DNA of 64,000 nucleotides from Pseudomonas anatoliensis (GTDB lineage Bacteria; Pseudomonadota; Gammaproteobacteria; Pseudomonadales; Pseudomonadaceae), in NCBI RefSeq assembly GCF_017976235.1, contig NZ_JACVHC010000009.1:124001-188000 (forward strand), given 5' to 3'. The position numbers and the translations under genes were made by a program. Each line of letters starts with the position of its first letter. Within the stretch, counting starts at the first letter, position 1. The notes beneath the pieces were generated by a model. The model was not told the DNA's origin and made no database searches. It saw only the letters and a list, made by a program, of their open reading frames with translations. Of this stretch, positions 42,883 to 50,551 are shown one piece after another.

Positions 42883-43461
42883 ATGAAACGACATCTAGTC
42901 TTGGGAACGCTGGTGTTGGTCGGTCTGGGCGGCTATGCCTCGGATTTGTTCGCCGATGATCAGGAGGCCCTGAAAGCCTTCGGCACGGTGCAGAAGGTAT
43001 TCCAGAGCCCGCGCTGCCAGAACTGCCACATTCCCGGCGATTCGCCGCTGCAATTCGACGCCGGTATCCCTCATGCGATGAACGTGGTGCGTGGTATGGA
43101 CGGCAAGGGCGCCGCCGGTCTGCCCTGTGCCACTTGTCATGCCGAAAACAATCCACCGGCCAGTTACGGCCCCCATGCACCTCCGGGAGCGCCGCACTGG
43201 AGCCTGCCGCCAGCGGCGCACAAAATGGCCTGGATCGGCCTGCCGCCAGACAAACTCTGCGCGATGATCAAGGATCGTTCGAGCAACGGCGACCGCGACT
43301 TCGCCGCACTGCTCAAACACGTCAGCGAGGACAAACTGGTGCTCTGGGGCTGGAACCCCGGCGCAGGGCGCGCGCCAGTGCCGGTGCCGCACGACATATT
43401 CGTCAACCAGTTCAAGCTCTGGGCCGATGCTGGAGGGCCATGTCCGGTGGTGGGTGGTTGA
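42883..43461 (+). CDS. diheme c-type cytochrome, partner of the Mo enzyme
   Basis: A 192-residue exported protein (signal peptide about 1-24, ending LFA). Two haem motifs are CQNCH and CATCH. It starts 1 nt after the Mo-subunit stop, so the genes are tightly coupled. In many IorAB-type clusters a larger, multi-haem cytochrome occupies this place; here it is short. It likely passes electrons from the periplasmic oxidoreductase to the respiratory chain. Confidence 0.85.
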   Translation: MKRHLVLGTLVLVGLGGYASDLFADDQEALKAFGTVQKVFQSPRCQNCHIPGDSPLQFDAGIPHAMNVVRGMDGKGAAGLPCATCHAENNPPASYGPHAPPGAPHWSLPPAAHKMAWIGLPPDKLCAMIKDRSSNGDRDFAALLKHVSEDKLVLWGWNPGAGRAPVPVPHDIFVNQFKLWADAGGPCPVVGG

Positions 43462-43523
43462 TTGAGTGAGTCCGGGTAGATTTAGCGCTACTCTTAGGAA
43501 CATTGATGCCAATGGAGTGTGTG

Positions 43524-44489
43524 ATGCTGGTTCCCGGAAAACCTGCCAACGAAGAGGCGCGCATCCAGGCGCTGCGTGGCCTCAATCTTCTCGATTCGGC
43601 TCCCGAAGAGCGTTTCGACCGACTCACGCGGTTGGCCAAACGCCTGTTCAATGTGCCGATCGCGCTGGTGACACTGGTGGACAAAGACCGTCAGTGGTTC
43701 AAATCCTGCGTCGGGCTCGATGCCACGCAAACATCGCGGGATGTCTCGTTCTGTGGTCACGCGATCCTCAGTGACGACCTGCTGCTGGTGCGTGATGCCC
43801 GCGAGGATGAGCGCTTTCATGACAATCCATTGGTGATCGGCGAGCCGAACATTCGTTTTTACGCCGGCTATCCGCTGACCGTGCCCACGGGCAACAAACT
43901 TGGCACATTGTGCCTGATCGACACCAGACCCCGTGATCTCGACGAAGAGGAGCGTGCACTGCTGCGTGACCTGGCCGAAATGGCCGAGCAAGAGCTGACG
44001 GCGGTGCAGATGGCGAGCATGGACGAGCTGACGCTGCTGTCCAACCGTCGCGGCTTCAAGCAGCTGGCCCAGCATGCACTGGACGCCTGCGCACGGCTGA
44101 AACGGCCGGCAACGCTGCTGTTTTTTGACCTCAATGACTTCAAGCAGATCAACGATCTGTACGGCCATGCCGAGGGCGACAGTGCACTCAAGACCTTCGC
44201 CGATGTGCTACGCATCGCCTTTCGCGAGAGCGACGTGGTCGGGCGCTTGGGCGGCGATGAATTTGTCGCGCTGCTGACCGGCTCCAGCCATATCGAAACC
44301 ACAGCGGTCATGGCACGCCTGAAGGAAATACTCGAAGAGCGTAACGCCACGCTGCACCGCGGCTACGCCATCCGCTTCAGCGTCGGCCAGATCGAATACG
44401 ACCCGAAGCGCCATGAAACCGTGGATCGGTTACTGGCTGATGCGGATGGGGCGATGTATGCGCATAAGCAGGCGTTGAAGGGTAGTTGA
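43524..44489 (+). CDS. GAF-GGDEF diguanylate cyclase
   Basis: A 321-residue protein with a GAF sensor (about 20-160; DRQWFKSCVGLD and a CGHAI motif) and a GGDEF domain. The catalytic GGDEF is intact in RLGGDEFVALL and the inhibitory I-site RESD lies five residues before it. The ATG at 43524 follows GGAG at 43514-43517; an upstream ATG at 43506 with AGGA is also plausible. It should make cyclic-di-GMP. Confidence 0.87.
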   Translation: MLVPGKPANEEARIQALRGLNLLDSAPEERFDRLTRLAKRLFNVPIALVTLVDKDRQWFKSCVGLDATQTSRDVSFCGHAILSDDLLLVRDAREDERFHDNPLVIGEPNIRFYAGYPLTVPTGNKLGTLCLIDTRPRDLDEEERALLRDLAEMAEQELTAVQMASMDELTLLSNRRGFKQLAQHALDACARLKRPATLLFFDLNDFKQINDLYGHAEGDSALKTFADVLRIAFRESDVVGRLGGDEFVALLTGSSHIETTAVMARLKEILEERNATLHRGYAIRFSVGQIEYDPKRHETVDRLLADADGAMYAHKQALKGS

Positions 44490-44518
44490 ATCGGAAACAG
44501 CCACGAGCAGGCTTGCAT

Positions 44519-45466
44519 TCACGTAATTGCCTGCTCGGATATTGCGTGCAAAGGGGTTACGCATACCGATGGACTAAGAAAGTCGATGTGAAAGCCTGAT
44601 GAACCGTCACCGATCGCTAGATGAACGCCGTTGATACCTTCATTCATTTGGGAATTTATTTTGTAGTCAATGTCTGGCGCAATAGCTTCATTCACTCCGA
44701 TGGCAAACTCCGTCAATTTCAGGCCACGAATGCCGGCAGCAAGATCAAGGAGTTTTATTTGTTCCTCGTCGTTTGTCTTGAATGAAATTATCGTGTTGTC
44801 TTGTATCGATAGAAGTGCACCCTCTTGAGCGATGCGATCACTCAGCCATCTAAGTGAGGATTTCAAGCCCGCTGGTAATGTTGGGTTTGGCTTTCTGAGT
44901 ACCGTCAATATTCCTGCGACTCTTAATGTGCCGGTAAAAGAAAATGGGCTGGGTTCTTCAGGGTGCATATGTGCGTAGTGGACTTCAAAGAACTCCGCAA
45001 CGGACTGAACAAAATTGCCAGATATATCTTCCGGCAGCAGCGCGTAAGGTTTTGCGTGAGAGTGAATCGAAACTGAGGCTGTGGCGTTATTACCAGACAG
45101 GGAGAATTCCTGGTTGGAGTTCAACATGCTCAGCACCGATCGTTGCATCAAGAGGGAATGTTCAAAATTGCTGCGGAGCAGAAGTTTGAGACTGTAGATT
45201 ACCGCAGTCACGGTGGGCTCGAACACTTGAGTCGCGCAGAAAATACTCTTTTTGCTATCTGTGACTTTTGCGATTTCAAACATCGCTCTTGCAGCTCGGT
45301 TGCTAAATGAAAAAACGATTGTGTTTTTGGGTAGTTTCGTCAGCTCAAAAATGTTAGCCGTTTTGAAACCCAGGAGTGCACATTCTGTAAGAAAAACATC
45401 CGAGTCGGCGATGATTGAAAATCCCTCATGGCCGAAGAGTGTCGATATCATGTTTGAGGTTGACAT
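44519..45466 (-). CDS. short M29 aminopeptidase-like protein of a probable peptide-modification locus
   Basis: A 315-residue protein that resembles the C-terminal part of M29 (AmpS/AmpT) aminopeptidases. Retained residues are Glu253 (KLTEFAIGVN), Glu276 and His282 (QMNEGINGVHLAIG) and His293/Asp295 (GFHIDFLSP). M29 enzymes are about 410 residues, so this one is shortened and its N-terminal half is unlike them. M29-like proteins also appear in RiPP pathways (the crocagin protein CgnE, from memory). AGGAG precedes the ATG. AT-rich, transferred-looking. It follows the 33-residue peptide gene by 56 nt. Confidence 0.65.
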   Translation of the reverse strand: MSTSNMISTLFGHEGFSIIADSDVFLTECALLGFKTANIFELTKLPKNTIVFSFSNRAARAMFEIAKVTDSKKSIFCATQVFEPTVTAVIYSLKLLLRSNFEHSLLMQRSVLSMLNSNQEFSLSGNNATASVSIHSHAKPYALLPEDISGNFVQSVAEFFEVHYAHMHPEEPSPFSFTGTLRVAGILTVLRKPNPTLPAGLKSSLRWLSDRIAQEGALLSIQDNTIISFKTNDEEQIKLLDLAAGIRGLKLTEFAIGVNEAIAPDIDYKINSQMNEGINGVHLAIGDGSSGFHIDFLSPSVCVTPLHAISEQAIT

Positions 45467-45486
45467 GGAACTCTCCTGATGGACAG

Positions 45487-45513
45487 GCGCGCGGCGTGAG
45501 TGTCGCCACGCGC
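45487..45513 (-). promoter_or_regulatory. stem-loop between the peptide gene and the M29-like gene
   Basis: GCGCGCGGCG at 45487-45496 and CGCCACGCGC at 45504-45513 surround a seven-base loop. In the RNA from the minus strand, where the peptide and M29-like genes are read, all ten pairs form with one G-U. In the plus-strand RNA one pair is a C-A mismatch. No U tract follows on the minus strand. This fits a partial terminator or RNA stabiliser that raises peptide over enzyme expression, as is common in RiPP operons. Confidence 0.6.
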
Positions 45514-45522
45514 TATTTTTGT

Positions 45523-45624
45523 TTAATCTTCAGAGTTGGCCCAAGCGAGTGGGGCCCATCCGAAATTTTCAGGTCCAGAAGTAATTCGCTTGAGTTTTTC
45601 GTTGATGGTTATTTCGATGCTCAT
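45523..45624 (-). CDS. 33-residue putative precursor peptide
   Basis: A short gene found in the gap between the M29-like and PheRS-like genes. The start is AAGGAAAATCAA then ATG, an almost ideal ribosome-binding site and spacing. The N-terminal part is charged and leader-like (MSIEITINEKLKRITSG) and the end is Trp-rich, GWAPLAWANSED. Codon use follows the surrounding AT-rich island. It precedes the M29-like gene by 56 nt with a stem-loop between. I know of no homologous protein family; the role as precursor is inference from size, position and partner genes. Confidence 0.65.
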   Translation of the reverse strand: MSIEITINEKLKRITSGPENFGWAPLAWANSED

Positions 45625-45914
45625 TTGATTTTCCTTTTTTAGTTTTTGTTTTTTACTCCCGGAACTGCTAGGGAGGGATGAATTAGTACCTGAGTTTTTT
45701 GACGTGTTAAATGGTTCATTTGATTTTTTTAAGAATAATTTTATCTATCTGTTTTGTCGGTGGCGTGTTTTAGTTATTTGTCTGGGTTCTGGCTGTAGTA
45801 CCGATCTGAAAATTGAATATCAGTGGTTTTTGTTGTTGTGAGGGGTGAGTGTTTTGTAGTTAGGTCTATTTATGGTTTTTGGGTTTATATAAAACTTGGT
45901 CGGAGGGAAGCACA
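45625..45914. other. AT-rich divergent promoter region of the peptide locus
   Basis: 290 bases between the divergent peptide and PheRS-like genes, AT-rich with T runs. It must hold both promoters. GGAGGGAAG at 45902-45910 is the ribosome-binding site of the plus-strand gene. I cannot place -10/-35 elements with confidence. Confidence 0.5.
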
Positions 45915-47063
45915 GTGCACGTATCAAAGAAATACCTGACAGAAGCATCTGTTCACGAGGCTTTGCTGTTGGACGATTTAACTGAAAAAAGCAATCCTGA
46001 CCACGCTGTACGGCTATTGCTCGATGAAGTTCTTCTGGGGCTTGCCGAAAATGGCTGGCCTCAAGCCCAGTTGCAAGTGGGACCACGGATCGTCTCCGCT
46101 GAAGAAAATTACGGATTACTTGGATACGACCCGAAAGAGATCACGCTGGGTAGTGAACACACTCGATGGGTCGATGAACACTTCCTCTTGCGAACCCAAA
46201 CCACGAGTCAGATCCCCAAGGCGCTTCAATTAGCCGCTCAGGTTCGACAACTGGGGCAGACGATCTTGTTGGCTGCGCCGGGAATAACGTTCAGGCGTGA
46301 TAGCCGGGATCGCTGGCATTGTGCGGAGCCTCATCAAATGGATATCTGGGTATTGGGCGATCCAGAACTGGCATCACATGAAAATTTATTGCGTCTGATC
46401 GGCGATATTCTCAAAGTTGCTGCTCCCGAAAAACCCTGGATTTACAGCGATAGCCCACATCACTACACCGAGGGTGGAATCGAAGTGAACGTTCTCATGG
46501 ACGGTACGCCGGTGGAGGTCATTGAGTGCGGCCTTATAGCGAAGTCTTTGCTGGAGCGTTTGAATATTGACCCGCTGCGACATGGCGGGCTGGCGCTTGG
46601 GATGGGGCTGGATCGCCTCACGATGTTACGAAAAGGAATTCCTGATATTCGCTTGTTGCGCGATCAGAACGTGCGCGTGCAGGCGCAAATGCATGATCTG
46701 AGTCCATGGACTTCGGTATCGCGCCTGCCTTCAATTGCACGGGATATATCATTGGCGATAACGCCAGGCCTTAGTGAGGAAGTGCTGACTGAAAGGATGT
46801 TGCGGGCGGCGGGGGATTGCGCTGACTGGATTGAAGAGATGCAGATAAAGGGACGTTGGCCGTATGCGGATTTTCCAGTCCAAGCCATTGAACGGCTCGG
46901 CCTGCTGCCGGGGCAGGAAAATGTGCTTTTGCATGTGGTTTTGCGCGATTGTTCGCGATCAATCACTACCGCCGAGGCGAATGCCTTGTACGCCGAAATT
47001 CAGGCGGCAATGCATGAGGGCGCCCCCGGTGCAGGATACAAAATGGATCTGTCCAAGGCGTGA
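45915..47063 (+). CDS. stand-alone phenylalanyl-tRNA-synthetase-like ligase (class II core + FDX-ACB)
   Basis: A 382-residue protein starting at GTG 45915 with GGAGGGAAG upstream. Class II core as in PheS: LLRTQTTSQ (91-99), motif 2 ITFRRDSRDRWHCAEPHQ (124-141), EVIECGLIAKSLL near 201 and motif 3 GLALGMGLDRLTMLRKGI (225-242). An FDX-ACB domain (264-380) closes it, which in bacterial PheRS belongs to PheT. There is no PheS N-terminal coiled-coil and no PheT. This single-chain plan resembles mitochondrial PheRS. I recall a family model called PheS-related mystery ligase (SrmL), unverified. Possible peptide or tRNA ligase. Confidence 0.8.
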   Translation: MHVSKKYLTEASVHEALLLDDLTEKSNPDHAVRLLLDEVLLGLAENGWPQAQLQVGPRIVSAEENYGLLGYDPKEITLGSEHTRWVDEHFLLRTQTTSQIPKALQLAAQVRQLGQTILLAAPGITFRRDSRDRWHCAEPHQMDIWVLGDPELASHENLLRLIGDILKVAAPEKPWIYSDSPHHYTEGGIEVNVLMDGTPVEVIECGLIAKSLLERLNIDPLRHGGLALGMGLDRLTMLRKGIPDIRLLRDQNVRVQAQMHDLSPWTSVSRLPSIARDISLAITPGLSEEVLTERMLRAAGDCADWIEEMQIKGRWPYADFPVQAIERLGLLPGQENVLLHVVLRDCSRSITTAEANALYAEIQAAMHEGAPGAGYKMDLSKA

Positions 47064-47098
47064 CATGTACTGACCACAACCGATACACCACGGACCAT

Positions 47099-47190
47099 GT
47101 AGGTGTGAGCCTGCTCGCGATGACTCAGTGTCAGGTGGCAAGGATTCAAAAAGTGCCACCGCCATCGCGCGTAAGCCCACTCCCGCAAGG
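47099..47190. repeat. REP pair of a degenerate TGTAGG...GCCTGCTCGCGA class
   Basis: The head GTAGGTGTGAGCCTGCTCGC at 47099 and a partly inverted tail CATCGCGCGTAAGCCCACTC ending at 47190 lie between the PheRS-like gene and the 3' end of the large toxin-like gene. Nothing else is visible here. Confidence 0.72.
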
Positions 47191-47247
47191 GCTATGGTGT
47201 ACTCGGATTTCAAGCATTCCAGAAGATTCTGCATGAGTGAAATTTCA

Positions 47248-50200
47248 TCACTCCGACGGACTCAACGCCTGATAAAACGCCATCCACGTCGAGTGGCAGG
47301 TTTCGGTGTCCTTAAGATCGACGGCGGTCATTGCACGTTCCAGCGCCGCGGCTTCGTGCACTTTGTACAACTGGTTGACTGCGGCTTGGGCGATGGCGTT
47401 GACCTTGGCGGATGAAAAGGTGTCGGGGACCGTTACGGGCTGTCGTGCGAATGGCGCTCCCTCGACGGTGAGGCGTTCAATCCTGACCTTGCTGCTTGCC
47501 GGGTTCTTGGGGCGAGTTCCTCGCAGGTATGCGTCCCCGTCGATTGCCAGTGAAGGCGGTGCCGCGCTGTCGGCTGTTGGCGTCAACAATCTCCAGTCGA
47601 TATCCCTGCGCAACTGAACCTGCGAGTGTCGGACGAAGACTTCGAAGACCCGGGGCGTGTAGTCGCGTAGCAGCGCGATTATGGCGAACGGCCCCGTGTC
47701 GTTCCTCGGTTTGACTGCCGCGCCTGGCTGCGGCACCGGACTCAGTGCAAACAGCTCCAGTGTGGAATCTTCGATATCAATCCGTTGTTGCAAAGGTAGC
47801 TCGCAAAACGCCTCCTTGATCAAGGCCAGGCTGGCTTTTTTCATTTGAGCCAAGCGGTTGGTGAGGACGAAAGAGAACTGCTCGCAGACCTTCTTCAATC
47901 TGGAAAACTGCGGCGTCATTGTTTCCAGATTCAATTGGGCAAGCCTGGAGTTCCAGCCCGTCATGTCGGGCATCAGTCGGTTGGCCATGTGCAGATCCAC
48001 CAGGGAATATTGCGGCGGATCGGTTTGCGGTACCGCGATTGCGTCGGTCCAGACCAGCACCTTGTCTTCGAGGTGACGGTGATTGGGGAAAATGCTGCGC
48101 AGGTCAGCCAATGCCACCGTATAGGGAGTGGGAAAGACCGGGTGAAAACCGTCACGGCACAGTTGGTCCAGCTGTTGAGTGTGCGCGCGGAAGGCCGTGC
48201 CGGCCTTTTCCAGCGTGGACGAATCGTAGGTGCTGACATCAAGGTCGGGCTCTGACCGGATCAAGCCTCTGGCGATGGCCCATTCGACCAGCACCAAAGT
48301 GCACGCGTGCCCGGCCCGAAAGGTCTGGAATTGAGGGGGTGGATGTTTGGCCAGAGTCATCAGTTGTTCGAATGTGAGCACCCGCGCCAGTCCCGCTTTT
48401 AACTGTTCGACGTACAACACCATCTGTTTGAGCATGACCCAACGGCACGAACTCATGTAGCCGACGGACTGGGGAATATCCCGAACCAGAAACTCTGGCG
48501 CTATGCCCGATAGCATCAGGTGTGTGGCCAGTACTTTGTTTCTGACTTGCGTCAGGTCGGGTTGACCGTCGATAAAGCGGCGTACTTCGCTGAAACTCTC
48601 GCCCCAGAAAAAGCGGTCGTTCAAGGGTTGGCCAATGACCTGTCGGGTGTGTTTTCCCATACTCGGGTCGAGACTCAATATCAGGGCAGCAAGGACCAGG
48701 CGTTCGCGGTTTATCGCGTCGAGTGCCTTTGCCATGTCAGTCAATCTGAATTTGCTCAACAATTGGTTGCCAAGATCCTGAGCCCGGGGCGCGCTCAGGA
48801 TCTGGTTGAACAGGTAATCCGCTTTCGCGCGCAGAGCGGATCGGGGCAGGTCGGTTGCAATGCCTTCGTTCAAATAATCGATCAGCGGGGCTGAGCCTGA
48901 TGGAAGAAACGCTGCAGTGGTGTCGATGATGAGCTGGCGTTCCTGCGAGGTGAACTGTTCAGTTTCATTTCCGGGAGGGCCCAACAGATACCAGTGGTCC
49001 ATGTGCACCGGATGCAGTATCAGAAGGGTTTTTTCCCACTGCGCGGTGGTGCGGGCGGCGCCGACGTTTTCAGGTACGTCCATTTCGTAGTAGCGCATCA
49101 TCTGTACCAGGCTGACTTTACCGTTGGTACGTATCTCTCCTCCTGCATCGCCCGCCAGGGTTTTTAGCTGCTCAAGCAACACTTTCAGTCCCGCGTGTCG
49201 CTCGACTTGCCGCTTCAGGGCAATCCACTTGTGGTTGTTGTCAGCGGTGCCTACCCGACCTGATTCGGTCACAAGCAATTGACTGTCCGGCGGGAGGTTT
49301 TTGCCTTTGAGAATCGCCTGAAAGGCCGGATTGGACCTGAACTTCAGCAGTGACTCCATGTGCCTCGCCACCAGTCGGCCCAACGTCGATGCAGGTTCCG
49401 GTCTGCTGAACTCCTCCAGACTGATCGCCTGGGTGCTGTCCTTGTTCCAGCTCAGCGCCTCCAGGCGCCCGATGATGTACTGACAGTTCTCGATGTCAGC
49501 AAACGCTTCCTGGTAGTGCCTGATGAGCAGATTGGTCTGCACGTAGCCACTGACAAAGGGGGGGAGTGGCCATTTTGCCTGGCGCAACTGCAGGATCAGC
49601 TCGCGGGTGTCCTTGGCATTGGCCGGCAGTTTGAAGCCATAGCGCGTTATGACGTAGCCGAGGTTGAGTTCAGACTCTGTCTTGGCAATTAAAGAGTCGG
49701 AGGTCAGCGATACCGACGTTGCGGCAATGCGAAACTGAACGAAAGGCTGTTTGCGCTCGTCTGCGGTCTGCAGGGCCTGCTCCAGTTCTGCCGCGATGGC
49801 GCGATAATCTTCAAGCTGTGCGGTGCGCTCTTTGATCACCGCAGACGTCGTGTAGCCGTCGTTGTTGATCGGGGCAATTGCGCTGGTTTTCAGCTCATTG
49901 ACAATCACCTGCGCCTGCTGGGTGTTTTGCGGTTCTGGATAGCCGTAGAACGCCAGCACCAGCCGGCGCGGAAAACGGGAGTGCGGGTTGGCGGATTTAC
50001 CGCCGATACAGGGCAGGCCGATCCCCGCCGGATCGATTCGTTGCGAAATCGACAACAGGACCGGCGCCATTTGCCACCAGCCGGAATCATCTTCCAGGGT
50101 GAATATCCTGAGGGTGGGCGTCGTTAGCGACGCAGTCAGGGCCTGCAATGTCTCGCCTTTGGGGCTGAACGTGTCGAGGTTGAGGTCGAACTGGCTGGCC

Positions 50201-50400
50201 CAATAGAGAAAATCCGGACGCTGCAGAGCGGTCCAGTAGAGTTCGGTCCACTCGCGCAACAGGCAGCCGCGCGGAATCTCAAGGGTGCGCGAGGGCTCCG
50301 TGGCATTGGCGACGGGCACTGCGGTCAATTCGTCGATCAGGCATTGGATCAATGCCTGATCGCCCTGGTCGGCAGCTGGATCTGATTCGGTTTCGTCCAT
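47248..50400 (-). CDS. 1,050-residue protein resembling N-terminal parts of dermonecrotic/DUF6543 toxins
   Basis: A very large protein that resembles the N-terminal and central regions of Pseudomonas proteins annotated as dermonecrotic toxin or DUF6543 domain proteins (for example HMDHWYLLGPPGNE, PRSALRAKADYLFNQILSAP and DGFHPVFPTPYTVALADLR). There is no signal peptide or obvious catalytic motif. Full family members are usually longer and carry C-terminal effector or LRR regions, so this one may lack the toxic end. The ATG at 50400 has AGGAG upstream. Composition is less GC-rich than the core genes to its right. Confidence 0.6.
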   Translation of the reverse strand: MDETESDPAADQGDQALIQCLIDELTAVPVANATEPSRTLEIPRGCLLREWTELYWTALQRPDFLYWASQFDLNLDTFSPKGETLQALTASLTTPTLRIFTLEDDSGWWQMAPVLLSISQRIDPAGIGLPCIGGKSANPHSRFPRRLVLAFYGYPEPQNTQQAQVIVNELKTSAIAPINNDGYTTSAVIKERTAQLEDYRAIAAELEQALQTADERKQPFVQFRIAATSVSLTSDSLIAKTESELNLGYVITRYGFKLPANAKDTRELILQLRQAKWPLPPFVSGYVQTNLLIRHYQEAFADIENCQYIIGRLEALSWNKDSTQAISLEEFSRPEPASTLGRLVARHMESLLKFRSNPAFQAILKGKNLPPDSQLLVTESGRVGTADNNHKWIALKRQVERHAGLKVLLEQLKTLAGDAGGEIRTNGKVSLVQMMRYYEMDVPENVGAARTTAQWEKTLLILHPVHMDHWYLLGPPGNETEQFTSQERQLIIDTTAAFLPSGSAPLIDYLNEGIATDLPRSALRAKADYLFNQILSAPRAQDLGNQLLSKFRLTDMAKALDAINRERLVLAALILSLDPSMGKHTRQVIGQPLNDRFFWGESFSEVRRFIDGQPDLTQVRNKVLATHLMLSGIAPEFLVRDIPQSVGYMSSCRWVMLKQMVLYVEQLKAGLARVLTFEQLMTLAKHPPPQFQTFRAGHACTLVLVEWAIARGLIRSEPDLDVSTYDSSTLEKAGTAFRAHTQQLDQLCRDGFHPVFPTPYTVALADLRSIFPNHRHLEDKVLVWTDAIAVPQTDPPQYSLVDLHMANRLMPDMTGWNSRLAQLNLETMTPQFSRLKKVCEQFSFVLTNRLAQMKKASLALIKEAFCELPLQQRIDIEDSTLELFALSPVPQPGAAVKPRNDTGPFAIIALLRDYTPRVFEVFVRHSQVQLRRDIDWRLLTPTADSAAPPSLAIDGDAYLRGTRPKNPASSKVRIERLTVEGAPFARQPVTVPDTFSSAKVNAIAQAAVNQLYKVHEAAALERAMTAVDLKDTETCHSTWMAFYQALSPSE

Positions 50401-50510
50401 CAGTGTTCTCCTATAGGCGGTTGAAAACCGCTGAGCGCCGATTGTCGAACGACGGGGAGAATCTCCGGTGGTACATAGTTATTGCCCGTGCGCGACTTTT
50501 GCGCAGGCGA

Positions 50511-50540
50511 AAAAAAACCGCCTCGAAAGGCGGTTTTTTT
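50511..50540 (-). terminator. rho-independent terminator of the yej-fabI transcript
   Basis: AACCGCC at 50517-50523 pairs with GGCGGTT at 50529-50535, flanked by A and T runs on both sides, so it can act in either direction. It lies 11 bases after the fabI stop. Confidence 0.87.
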
Positions 50541-50551
50541 CTACATCGAGA

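Noticed and set aside
44519..45466. Normal M29 leucyl aminopeptidase
   Set aside because: About 100 residues too short and its first half is unlike the family; only the C-terminal motif region matches.
45915..47063. Housekeeping phenylalanyl-tRNA synthetase alpha chain (PheS)
   Set aside because: Lacks the N-terminal tRNA-binding arm, carries the PheT FDX-ACB domain, has no pheT beside it and lies in an AT-rich island.
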